From the NCBI RefSeq assembly GCF_035917235.1, contig NZ_CP108423.1:6973501-7037500 (forward strand): a stretch of DNA of 64,000 nucleotides. The letters are read 5' to 3'. The position numbers were made by a program, and so were the translations under genes. This stretch comes from Streptomyces sp. NBC_01294 (GTDB taxonomy: Bacteria; Actinomycetota; Actinomycetes; Streptomycetales; Streptomycetaceae). Under the pieces are notes generated by a model. It had not been told where the DNA came from. It saw nothing but the letters and a program-made list of their open reading frames with translations, and ran no database searches. Every line of letters starts with the position of its first letter. The stretch's first letter is position 1. Of the stretch, positions 35,807-44,498 are shown piece by piece.

Positions 35807-36430
35807 ATGGACCACGAGCTTGAAACGACTCTGGCCGGCCTGGAGGAAATCGCCTCCGGGGAACGGGAGTTGCGTGCCGTGCGGCACCCACTGGGATTCC
35901 TCTGTCTGCCGCTGCTGAGAGAGGGCCGGCGCGGGATCTGCGTGCATCTCTTCGACGTCGCCCACCGCGCCGACCCGGACGCCTCACCCATGCACGCCCA
36001 CAGCTGGGAGCTGCGCAGCCGCGTGCTGTACGGGCGGGTGGCCAACCTGCCCGTGGCCACGAGCGTGGTGCACGATGGCGAGGAGGGCGCGACCCACCGG
36101 GTGTTCGAGGTCTGCAGCGGGAGCGACGGCGTGGACGAGATCCGCCCGACCTCCCTCCTGGTGCGGAGCGAGCCCGGACCCGCCCACGTCAGCTCCGGCG
36201 GGGAGACCTACACCGTGGCCGCGGGCGAGTTCCACGCCACCGCCCTGGACGGCGTGGAACCCGCGGCCACCCTGGTGCACGGGCTCTCGATCCCCGGGCA
36301 GGTCGACCTCTCGCTGGGGCCGCTCGACGGCCGCCCGCGCCGTACGACCCGCCGGCTGTGCGACACCGCGCAGACCGTGCGCAGCGTCCACACCGTCCTC
36401 AGGAGGATCGATGCCGAACAGCGGGCCTGA
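35807..36430 (+). CDS. Cupin-like protein with HxHxxE motif
   Basis: 207 residues from ATG 35807. The centre has ICVHLFDVAHRADPDASPMHAHSWELRSRVLYGRVAN (HAHSWE, a plausible metal site), later EIRPTSLLVRSEPGP and GGETYTVAAGEFHATALD, consistent with one barrel of a cupin or cysteine-dioxygenase-type fold. No signal peptide. The nearest AGGAGG is about 21 bases upstream in the tail of the preceding gene, so translation probably depends on coupling. Its end overlaps the IMPase-family gene by 20 bases. Function is unknown; context suggests it acts on, or senses, the same small molecule as the IMPase-family neighbour. Confidence 0.78.
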   Translation: MDHELETTLAGLEEIASGERELRAVRHPLGFLCLPLLREGRRGICVHLFDVAHRADPDASPMHAHSWELRSRVLYGRVANLPVATSVVHDGEEGATHRVFEVCSGSDGVDEIRPTSLLVRSEPGPAHVSSGGETYTVAAGEFHATALDGVEPAATLVHGLSIPGQVDLSLGPLDGRPRRTTRRLCDTAQTVRSVHTVLRRIDAEQRA

Positions 36431-37250
36431 TTTCGACCGCGAGCGGCAGGTCGCCGTCGCCGCGGCCGAGGAGGCGGGCGGCCTGTTGCGCAGGCGCTTC
36501 GGTACGGCGCACTGCCTGCGGACGAAGGGCCGGTCCGGGGACGTCCAGATGGACCTCGACCTCGCCGCCGAGGAACTCGTCCTCAGCCGGATCCAGCGCC
36601 ACTTCCCGCACGACCGGATCCTGTCCGAGGAGGCCGGGCTCCTCGACGCGGCGGGCGAACGCACCTGGCTGGTCGACCCGTTGGACGGCAGCAACAACGT
36701 CGCGATCGGACTGCCCGCGTACGTCGTGGGGATCGGGCTGTGCCTGGGGAGCACCCCGGTGATGGGAGTCGTGCACGAGCCGGTCACCGGGGAGACCTGG
36801 CACGCGGTCCGGGGGCACGGAGCGTACGGGGCGGCCGGCGCGCTGTCCGGCCCCGACCCCAGGCTGCCGCGCCCCGGGCCCGTCGTCGCCTGGACCCAGG
36901 GCTACGCCGTGGAGCGCGGCGACGTGACGGCGGTGGCGCTGCGCGCCGTGCTGGAGCTGCGCTGCCGGCGCGTACTGCAGCTGTGGGCGCCGCTGCTCGG
37001 CTGGAGCCTGCTCGCGCGCGGCACCATAGACGCCTTCGTCGGCTACCGCGCCGAGGGCGTGGACCTGCCGACCGGCGCGCTGCTCGCGGCCGAGGCGGGG
37101 GTGGACCTGCGCACCCTGTCCGGGGCGCGGTTCCGGCCGGGGTTCGCCGGGGACGACAGCGGGCGCAGCTTCGTCGCGGCGCGCGGCGAGACGCTCGCCC
37201 ATCTGCTGCGGGAGGTGGGCACCGCCGTGTCGCCGGCCGCGCCCGGGTGA
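36411..37250 (+). CDS. Inositol-monophosphatase-family phosphatase (CysQ/SuhB-like)
   Basis: 279 residues from ATG 36411, which has AGGAGG four bases ahead inside the previous gene. Family motifs: GDVQMDLDLAAEELVLSRI, ILSEEAG (first metal Glu), WLVDPLDGSNNVAIGLP (DPxDGSxN) and AEGVDLPTGALLAAEAGV in place of the usual WDxAAG, keeping the Asp. Known members hydrolyse inositol phosphates, fructose 1,6-bisphosphate or 3'-phosphoadenosine nucleotides using Mg2+. Substrate is not predictable from sequence. As the third gene of a coupled set with a 2-TM protein and a cupin, a phosphate-ester ligand or nucleotide signal may be its substrate (inference). Confidence 0.9.
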   Translation: MPNSGPDFDRERQVAVAAAEEAGGLLRRRFGTAHCLRTKGRSGDVQMDLDLAAEELVLSRIQRHFPHDRILSEEAGLLDAAGERTWLVDPLDGSNNVAIGLPAYVVGIGLCLGSTPVMGVVHEPVTGETWHAVRGHGAYGAAGALSGPDPRLPRPGPVVAWTQGYAVERGDVTAVALRAVLELRCRRVLQLWAPLLGWSLLARGTIDAFVGYRAEGVDLPTGALLAAEAGVDLRTLSGARFRPGFAGDDSGRSFVAARGETLAHLLREVGTAVSPAAPG

Positions 37251-37275
37251 ATCGGTCGCCGTGGAGGCCCGTGCC

Positions 37276-38466
37276 CTACGTGGTGGCGGCCAGTGCCACC
37301 GTCGCCGACAGCGTGCCCGCCACCGCCAGCACCAGTCCCGTACCGAAGAAGCGGCCCAGCTGGATCCGCGTGCCGTGCCAGCGGCACCGCTCGAACCACA
37401 GCAGGGTGGCCAGCGAGGCCCACGGCGTGACGACCGGGCCCACGTTGACCCCGATGAGCTGGGCGAGCAGCTGCTGGTGGTTGGCCTCGGGGATGGCCGC
37501 CTCGGCCGCCATGTAGGCCGGGAGGTTGTTGAGCGCGTTGGAGAAGCCCGCGCCGACCGCGGCGGACCGCAGCATCCCGATGACGCCGTTGTCCGGCCCT
37601 ATCGCCGTCGCCAGTATCTCGTGCAGCCCGTGGGCGTTGACGGTCTCCACCACCAGGAACATCCCTGGGACGAGGACCAGGAGCCGCCAGGGGATCAGGG
37701 AGAGGCTGAGCGCTTCCCGGCTGCGCACCGCGAAGGCCACCACCACGATCAGCGCGGCCGCCCCCGACGCCGACCACAGCGGTACGTCGGCGAGCAGGAT
37801 CGCCAGCAGGAACCCGGCGCACGCCAGCGCGCACACCCGGAACAGGACCCGGTCCCCGGGGCGCGGCGCCGACGGAGGAGCGTAGCTGACCGCGCCGCGG
37901 CGGCCCGGGCGCCAGTAGAAGCCCCACAGGCAGGCCATCGTGACCGCTATGGCGGCCAGCTGCGGCGCCCACATGGTGGCGGCCATCTCCGACGGGGCCA
38001 GTGCCACCCGGTCCGCGGCGAGCAGGTTCGTCAGGTTCGACACGGGCAGCAGCAGGCTCGCCGTGTTGGCCAGCCAGACCGTGGTCATCGCCAGCGGCAC
38101 GGCCGCGATGCCCACCCGGGTCGCCAGCGCCAGCATCACCGGGGTCAGCAGCACCGCCGTGGTGTCCAGGTTGAGGGTGATGGTGGTGACGGACGCGAAC
38201 AGCACGCACAGACAGAAGAGGAGGAGGTAGTTCCCGCGGCCCGCCCGCGCCACCCAGGTGGCCAGCACGTCGAAGACCTCCGCCTTGCCGGTCAGCTCGG
38301 CGAGGACGATGACGGTGGCGAGGAACACCAGCAGCGGACCGATGCGCTCCATCACGTCGCCGGCGGGCGCGGCGGGCAGCAGCCCGGTGACGACGCAGAG
38401 CACGCCGAGTGCGAGCAGCCCGCCGGCCAGCCAGTCCAGTGGATGCAGACGCTTCAAGAGAGACAC
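37276..38466 (-). CDS. ArsB/NhaD-type (ion transporter superfamily) permease
   Basis: 396 residues from GTG 38466; no obvious ribosome binding site. About ten hydrophobic segments. Motifs match the arsenite/Na+-H+/citrate ion transporter superfamily: IGPLLVFLATVIVLAELTGKAEVFDVLATWVARAG, SVTTITLNLDTTAVLLTPVMLAL, NTASLLLPVSNLTNLL and, in the second half, GFSNALNNLPAYMAAEAAI and NVGPVVTPWASLATLLWF. It may export arsenite/antimonite or exchange cations; no arsR or arsC is nearby, so arsenic resistance should not be assumed. It faces the IMPase-family gene (25-base gap) and diverges from the large TIR gene across 127 bases. Confidence 0.85.
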   Translation of the reverse strand: MSLLKRLHPLDWLAGGLLALGVLCVVTGLLPAAPAGDVMERIGPLLVFLATVIVLAELTGKAEVFDVLATWVARAGRGNYLLLFCLCVLFASVTTITLNLDTTAVLLTPVMLALATRVGIAAVPLAMTTVWLANTASLLLPVSNLTNLLAADRVALAPSEMAATMWAPQLAAIAVTMACLWGFYWRPGRRGAVSYAPPSAPRPGDRVLFRVCALACAGFLLAILLADVPLWSASGAAALIVVVAFAVRSREALSLSLIPWRLLVLVPGMFLVVETVNAHGLHEILATAIGPDNGVIGMLRSAAVGAGFSNALNNLPAYMAAEAAIPEANHQQLLAQLIGVNVGPVVTPWASLATLLWFERCRWHGTRIQLGRFFGTGLVLAVAGTLSATVALAATT

Positions 38467-38585
38467 GGCGAACAGACTCGCACACGCGCCCGGCCGGGCG
38501 TCAGAAGGCGCCGAGCGAACCGGACAGGGCGGGCGGGCGCCGGGGCCGGGCCGAAGCGCCCACCCGCGGAGGTGGAACTCCTACC

Positions 38586-38597
38586 ATGGATCCATGA
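38586..38597 (+). promoter_or_regulatory. Three-codon leader ORF overlapping the TIR-NACHT start
   Basis: ATG-GAT-CCA-TGA lies 13 bases after GGAGG (38568-38572), while the ATG pair of the main gene (38594/38597) overlaps its end and is 21 or more bases from the same ribosome binding site. Initiation at the tiny frame and re-initiation at ATGATG is therefore a possible translation control; alternatively the wide spacing is simply tolerated. Confidence 0.35.
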
Positions 38598-41500
38598 TGA
38601 CGGACGGGCAATTCGGCGCTCCTGCAAGAGAGTTCGACTTCTTCATCAGCTACTCCCCGGCAGACGAACGATGGGCCGCATGGATCGCCTGGACCCTGGA
38701 GGAAGCCGGCTACCGCACGGTGGTGCAGGCCTGGGACTTCGTACCGGGAACCAACTTCATAGACTTCATGGACCGCGGCGTCAGCGAGTCCCTGGCCGTG
38801 ATCGCCGTACTGTCCCGCCACTACGAGCGCTCCACCTACGGCCGCATGGAGTGGCAGGCCGCGCTCCGCGCATCGCCCGAGTCCCCCGAGCGGCGGCTGC
38901 TCACCGTCCGGGTGGACGAGATCCCGATCGAGGGACTGCTCGCCACGATCACCTACGTCGACCTGGTGGGCGTGGCCGACACCGACGCCGCCCGCTCCCT
39001 GCTGCTGAACCGGGTCGGGCAGGCCGTCGACGGGCACGCCCGCCCCGGCCGGCGGCCCGGCTACCCGGGGAGCGGAACGGGCCCCGTCCGGCATCCGGAG
39101 CAGCCGAACCCGGCGCGGCCGCAGCCGAGCGCGCTCGCCGGCCCCGGCTGGGCGGGCCGCCGCCGGCCCGCCAGGGCGCCGCTCTACCCGCAGGCCGCCG
39201 CGGCCGGCGCCGACCGCGCCCAGGACGCCGTGACCGTCCTGCACCTGGCGGGGCCCGACTTCGGGCGCGGCCGCGAACCCGACTCCCTCAGCCGGCAGAT
39301 CCGCGGCGACCTCATCATGCTCAGGGACGCGGGAGCGCCCGCCCCCGACCTGATGGTGGTGACCGGGGACCTCACCGCGTCCGGCAGTCCCCGCGAATGC
39401 GACCAGGCCCTCAGCTTCCTCACCGCCTTACGGTCCCAGCTCGACCTGTCCCCCCAGCGGGTGATGGTCGTGCCGGGCGCGCAGGACGTGAACCAGGCCG
39501 CGTCCCTGGCGTACTTCCACACCTGCGAGGCCGACGAAGTCGCGCCGCAGCCTCCGTACTGGCCCAAGTGGCGCCACTACACCCGGCTCTTCCGCGGCCT
39601 CTACCAGGGCCTCGACACCGTCTTCGACAGCGATCAGCCCTGGACCCTCTTCCCCGTGCCCGAACTGAGCACGGTCGTCGCCGGATTCAACTCCTCCATG
39701 GCCTACAGCCACCGCCCCGAGGAGCAGTACGGATTCATCGGCCGCGACCAGGCCGCCTGGTTCGCCGAGGCCATGCGCAGGTACGAGGAGGAGGGCTGGC
39801 TGCGCATCGGCGCCCTGCGCCACCCCCTCACCGACGGCCGCCGCCCGGGCGACGCGGTCGGCGGCCCCGGCGGACTGAAGGACGCCGACACCTTCGCGCG
39901 GCTGGCCGCCCCGCGGCTGCACCTGCTGCTGCACGGCCCCACCGGCGGCCCGCGCACCCTCGCCGTGGACCCCAGCCGCACCCAGCTCGCCGGCGCCACG
40001 GGTGACCTGCCGCTCTTCGGCTCCGCCGCCCCCGCCCGGTTCCAGCTGCTCCGGGTCACCGCGGACGGCGTCACCCGCTGGGACGACCGGATCACGTCCG
40101 CGTGCGAGCGCTTCCCCGGCGCATGGAGGCAGACCCGCCGGGTCTTCCCCGTCCCCGAACTGCCGCCCGTCATCACCGTCGAGCGCACCCAGGGCAGGGA
40201 GCCCCTGGAGGATCCGGCCGCCGCGCTCGCCGAGCGGGTGAAGGAGATCTGCCGGGTGCGCAGGGAGGGCGTACTGCTGCGCGACGTCCCGCGCCGCGAA
40301 CCGGGCGACATGCTCCAGATCATGGCCACCTGGCAGGAGCAGGAGGACGGCGTCGTCCGCCAGCAGCGCATCGCCGTCCACCCCGGTACCCCCACCGAGG
40401 AGGAACTCGACCGCTTCATCGCCCGGGTCCACGCGACAGACTCCGGCTCCGAGGCCGTCCTGGTGTACGCGGGCGACGCCCCCGCCGGCGGACTGCGGCG
40501 CCGGGCCGCCGGCCACGGCGTGCGGGTCGGCATGCGCAGCTTCATCGAGTTCCAGGGCCTGCTCGACCTCCGCGGCTACGTCGCCGCCCAGACCGCCCGG
40601 CTCAGCAGCAGCGAGCAGTACGCACCCGGCCTCTACCTGCCCCAGCGCTACCGCGACGCCGACCGCTCCGACGGCCAGGACCGTGCCGGCCAAGAACGTG
40701 ACGGTCTCGTCGAGGAGCTGCTGGAACTCCTCGAGTCCGACCACGGCCGGTTCGTCCTGCTCCTCGGCGACTTCGGACACGGCAAGACCTTCGCCCTGCG
40801 CGAGCTCGCCCGCCGCATCTCCGAACAGCTCCCGCACCTGACACCGCTGCTGATCCCGCTCAACACCCTGGACCGCGCGCACAGCCTCGAAGGACTGGTC
40901 GCCGCCCACCTGGCCGGCCACGACGTCGACACCATCGACCTGCGCGCCCTGCGCTACATGCTCGCCCAGGGCCGCGTCGTCCTGCTCTTCGACGGATTCG
41001 ACGAACTGGTCAACCGCGTCAGCTACGACCGGGCCGCCGACCACCTGCAGGTCCTCCTCGACGCCGCCGTCGACAACGCCAAGATCGTGGTCAGCAGCCG
41101 CACCCAGCACTTCAAGTCGCACGCCCAGGTCCTCACCGCGCTCGGCGAGCGCGTCGGACTGCTGCCGCAGCGCCGGATCCTGTCCGTCGAAGGCTTCACC
41201 CCGGCGCAGATCCGCTCCTACCTGGTGCGCAGCTACGGCGACGAGCGCGCGGCCGACCAGCGCTACCAGCTCCTGCGCAACATCCCCGACCTGCTGATGC
41301 TCTGCCGCAACCCCCGGCTGCTCTCCTTCGTCGCCGACCTCGGCCAGGACCAGCTGCGTGCGGTCGCCGGGGCCGGCCGTGCGCTCAGTGCGGCCCGGCT
41401 GTACGAGGACGTGTTCACCTCCTGGCTCGACTACGAGGAGCAGCGCGGCCAGGGCGGGCCCGGCGCCCCGCCCGGACTCTCCATCGACGAGCTGTGGGCG

Positions 41501-44446
41501 GCGGTGACCGCGCTGGCCTGGCGGCTGTGGGAGAGCGGCCGCAGCGCCCTGCGCCTCGACGAGCTCACCGAAACCGTGGCCACCACCCTCAGTGAACTCA
41601 CCGAGTCCCCGCTCTCCCCGTCCGAGCGCGCCCAGGCGGTCGGCGCGGGCAGCCTGCTGGTCCGCAGCGACGACGGCGTCTTCCAGTTCATCCACGGCTC
41701 CGTCATCGAATGGCTGGTGGCGAGGGAAGCCGCACGCCAGCTCGCCCGCGGCCGGCACACCCTGCTCTTCGCACGCCCCCTCAGCCAGCTCGCGGTCGAG
41801 TTCTTCTGCGACCTCGCCGACCACGAGCGGTGCGCCCGGTGGGTGCGCGACGTCCTCGACACACCCGGGCGCGGAGTGAACGACGCGGCCCGCGCCAACG
41901 CCGTCCGGATCAGCGACCGGCTCCGGGTCCCGGCCAACGCCGACCTGCGGGGCGCCAGGCTGGCCGGCGAGGACCTCTCGCACCGCGACTTCTCCGGCGT
42001 CGACCTCACCGACGCCGATCTGACGGACGCCCGGCTGATCGGCGCCAACCTGTCGGGCGCCCTGCTGCGCGGCACCCGGCTCACCGGCGCCCGCCTCGAC
42101 CGCGCCGACCTGAGCCGGGCCGACCTGACCGGGGCGAACCTGAGCCGGGCCCGACTGACCCGGGCCGATCTGCGGGGCGCCCTGCTGACCGGCAGCCGCT
42201 GGCACCGGGCCGCGCTCATCGACGTGACGATGGACGACGAGGTCAGGTCGGCCCCCGAGCTGGGGACCGCGGCGATCGCCCCCGGGATGCCGGTGGACGC
42301 CGGGTTCCGGCCGTCGGCGGTCGGCGTGCCGTACGGCTTCGGCATGCGCACCAGCCGCCTCCCCGAACCGATCGCGTACAGCACCGACGGCGAACTCCTC
42401 GCCGTCGGCAGCGAGGACGGCTCCATCCTGGTCTGCGGCGCCGACGACGGCCGGGCGGTGCGCACCCTCCAGGGGCACGAAGGGCGCGTGTACGCCGTGA
42501 AGTTCCGGCCGGACGTCCTCGCCACCGGGGGCTCCGACGGCACGGTGCGGCTCTGGGACCCGGTGACCGGAGCCTGCCGCCACATCCTGCGGATCCACCC
42601 CGACGGCGTGTGGCCGGTCTCCTTCGACGCGACCGGAACGCTGCTCGCCACCGGCGACCGCGAGGGCCTGGTCACCGTCTGGGACGTGGCCACCGGCCGG
42701 CCCGTGCACCGCCTGCCGGGCCACACCGCGCCCGTCTACACCGCCGTCTACAGCCCGGACGGCCTGCTGCTCACCGGCGACGCGACCGCGAAGATGCGGC
42801 TCTGGGACCTGAACACCGGGCACTGCGTGCGGGAGATGGACGGCCATCAAGGAGCCGTGTACCGCGCCCGGTTCAGTCCCGACGGCACGCTCTTCGCCAC
42901 CGCCGACCGGGGCGAGGGCGGGCGGGGCGGCACCGTGCGGATCTGGCGGTCGGCCGACGCGCGGCTGCTGCACGAGTTCACCGGACACACCGGCCGTGTG
43001 TACGTCCTCGACTTCCACCCCGAGGGGAACCTCCTGGCCAGCGGCTGCACCGACGGCCAGGTGCGGCTCTGGGACCCCGTCGTGGGCACCCCCGCCGGCA
43101 CCCTCGAACGGGGTACGGGCGCCGTCTACCAGGTGCTGTTCGGCGACGAGGGCAAGCTCCTGGCCGCCTGCGACAGCAACGGCGCGGTCCGGCTGTGGAC
43201 GGTCACCGGCCGGCCGCACGGCTACACGATCGCCCTGCACCCCCAGCAGCCGGACGACCACCGCGGCACCGCCTGGGCGTGCGCCTTCCGGCCCGGCGAC
43301 AGCCAGCTGCTCACCGTCGGCAACGACGGCGGCGCGCAGATCTGGGACTCCGCCACCGGCCAGGGCAAGCGCATCCTGCGCGGCCACGGCCGCCGGATCA
43401 GCGGTGTCGCCTTCAGCGCGGACGGCGCGCAGCTCGCGACGGCCGGCAACGACGGTGTCGTACGGCTCTGGGAGACGCGCACGGGGCGGCGTACCGAAGA
43501 GCTCTCCGGGCGCGGCGACCGGCTGGTCTCGGCGGCGTTCAGCCCCACCGACGCCATCCTGGCCACCGCCAGCAACGACGGCGACCTGTACCTCTGGGAC
43601 CCGGTGGGCGGCCGCTACCTCAGGGAGCTCGACGCCGAGACGGAGCACGTCTGGGCGGAGGCCTTCAACGCCGACGGCACCCTGCTCGCCACCGCCAACG
43701 ACGACGACTCCGTGCGCGTCTGGTTCCGTGCCACGGGCTCGCCCGTCGCCCATCTGACCGGACACCGGGGCCGGGTCCGCTCGATCGCCTTCCGCTCGGA
43801 CGGCGACGTCCTGGCCACCGGCTGCGACGACAGCTTCGTACGGGTCTGGGAGGCCAGGAGCGGCCGCCGCGTGGCGGAACTCGGAGGGAGCACGGGACAC
43901 GCCGACCGGGTGTACGGCGTCGCGTACGGCTCGGGGAGCGCATGGCTGGCGAGCGCGAGCTGGGACGGCACCGCCATCGTCTGGCGTGACGGGGACGCGA
44001 GCCTGCGGCTGCGCGGGCGCGGCGGACGGCTGTGGGCGGTGGCCGCCCATCCGGGCCGCCCGCTGCTGGCCACTGGGGGAGACGACCGCGCCGTCGGCCT
44101 GTGGAACGCCGAGACCGGCGAGCACGTCACCGACCTCGTCGGCCACACCGGCCGGGTCCTGTCCCTCGCCTTCGCCCCGGACGGAACGACCCTGGCGAGC
44201 GGCGGCGAGGACGGCACCGTACGGCTCTGGGACCTCCCCGCGGACGGCGGGCCGCCGTCGCTGCGCGCGACGCTGATGGGCATGGCGGGCGGCTGGGCGG
44301 CCCTGACACCGGCCGGCGGGTACAAGTACGAGGGCGATGTGGCCGGGGAGTTCTGGCACGTCGTGGGCATGTCCCGGTTCACCCCGGGGGAGCTCGACGC
44401 GTACCTGCCGGGCATCCACCGGCTCCCGCTCGGCGAGGAACTGTGA
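38594..44446 (+). CDS. TIR / degenerate metallophosphoesterase / NACHT / pentapeptide / WD40 STAND protein
   Basis: 1950 residues. (1) TIR domain about 12-130: FDFFISYSPADERWAAWIAW, STYGRMEWQAAL with E86 at the NADase glutamate position. (2) Calcineurin-like region about 213-460, altered at its metal motifs: HLAGPDFG, VVTGDLTASG, VVPGAQDVN, LLLHGPTGG. (3) NACHT NTPase: Walker A LLLGDFGHGKTF (725-732), Walker B VVLLFDGFDEL (about 797-805), then arginine-containing SSRTQHF. (4) Pentapeptide repeats about 1115-1210 (DLTDADLTDARLIGANLSG). (5) About 15 WD40 repeats 1256-1885 and a short tail. Resembles Avs-like or NLR-like anti-phage sensors: propellers sense, NACHT oligomerises, TIR degrades NAD+. 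Codon 279 is TTA (39428-39430), the only in-frame TTA found in the window. Confidence 0.88.
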   Translation: MMTDGQFGAPAREFDFFISYSPADERWAAWIAWTLEEAGYRTVVQAWDFVPGTNFIDFMDRGVSESLAVIAVLSRHYERSTYGRMEWQAALRASPESPERRLLTVRVDEIPIEGLLATITYVDLVGVADTDAARSLLLNRVGQAVDGHARPGRRPGYPGSGTGPVRHPEQPNPARPQPSALAGPGWAGRRRPARAPLYPQAAAAGADRAQDAVTVLHLAGPDFGRGREPDSLSRQIRGDLIMLRDAGAPAPDLMVVTGDLTASGSPRECDQALSFLTALRSQLDLSPQRVMVVPGAQDVNQAASLAYFHTCEADEVAPQPPYWPKWRHYTRLFRGLYQGLDTVFDSDQPWTLFPVPELSTVVAGFNSSMAYSHRPEEQYGFIGRDQAAWFAEAMRRYEEEGWLRIGALRHPLTDGRRPGDAVGGPGGLKDADTFARLAAPRLHLLLHGPTGGPRTLAVDPSRTQLAGATGDLPLFGSAAPARFQLLRVTADGVTRWDDRITSACERFPGAWRQTRRVFPVPELPPVITVERTQGREPLEDPAAALAERVKEICRVRREGVLLRDVPRREPGDMLQIMATWQEQEDGVVRQQRIAVHPGTPTEEELDRFIARVHATDSGSEAVLVYAGDAPAGGLRRRAAGHGVRVGMRSFIEFQGLLDLRGYVAAQTARLSSSEQYAPGLYLPQRYRDADRSDGQDRAGQERDGLVEELLELLESDHGRFVLLLGDFGHGKTFALRELARRISEQLPHLTPLLIPLNTLDRAHSLEGLVAAHLAGHDVDTIDLRALRYMLAQGRVVLLFDGFDELVNRVSYDRAADHLQVLLDAAVDNAKIVVSSRTQHFKSHAQVLTALGERVGLLPQRRILSVEGFTPAQIRSYLVRSYGDERAADQRYQLLRNIPDLLMLCRNPRLLSFVADLGQDQLRAVAGAGRALSAARLYEDVFTSWLDYEEQRGQGGPGAPPGLSIDELWAAVTALAWRLWESGRSALRLDELTETVATTLSELTESPLSPSERAQAVGAGSLLVRSDDGVFQFIHGSVIEWLVAREAARQLARGRHTLLFARPLSQLAVEFFCDLADHERCARWVRDVLDTPGRGVNDAARANAVRISDRLRVPANADLRGARLAGEDLSHRDFSGVDLTDADLTDARLIGANLSGALLRGTRLTGARLDRADLSRADLTGANLSRARLTRADLRGALLTGSRWHRAALIDVTMDDEVRSAPELGTAAIAPGMPVDAGFRPSAVGVPYGFGMRTSRLPEPIAYSTDGELLAVGSEDGSILVCGADDGRAVRTLQGHEGRVYAVKFRPDVLATGGSDGTVRLWDPVTGACRHILRIHPDGVWPVSFDATGTLLATGDREGLVTVWDVATGRPVHRLPGHTAPVYTAVYSPDGLLLTGDATAKMRLWDLNTGHCVREMDGHQGAVYRARFSPDGTLFATADRGEGGRGGTVRIWRSADARLLHEFTGHTGRVYVLDFHPEGNLLASGCTDGQVRLWDPVVGTPAGTLERGTGAVYQVLFGDEGKLLAACDSNGAVRLWTVTGRPHGYTIALHPQQPDDHRGTAWACAFRPGDSQLLTVGNDGGAQIWDSATGQGKRILRGHGRRISGVAFSADGAQLATAGNDGVVRLWETRTGRRTEELSGRGDRLVSAAFSPTDAILATASNDGDLYLWDPVGGRYLRELDAETEHVWAEAFNADGTLLATANDDDSVRVWFRATGSPVAHLTGHRGRVRSIAFRSDGDVLATGCDDSFVRVWEARSGRRVAELGGSTGHADRVYGVAYGSGSAWLASASWDGTAIVWRDGDASLRLRGRGGRLWAVAAHPGRPLLATGGDDRAVGLWNAETGEHVTDLVGHTGRVLSLAFAPDGTTLASGGEDGTVRLWDLPADGGPPSLRATLMGMAGGWAALTPAGGYKYEGDVAGEFWHVVGMSRFTPGELDAYLPGIHRLPLGEEL

Positions 44447-44498
44447 CGGTGCGCCTCGACGGTCGTGGGAGCGAGGTGGGGCGTGCGGCCGCGGACCG

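Noticed and set aside
37276..38466. Arsenic-resistance operon
   Set aside because: Only the permease resembles ArsB; no arsR, arsC or arsA is nearby, so the ion transporter superfamily label is safer.
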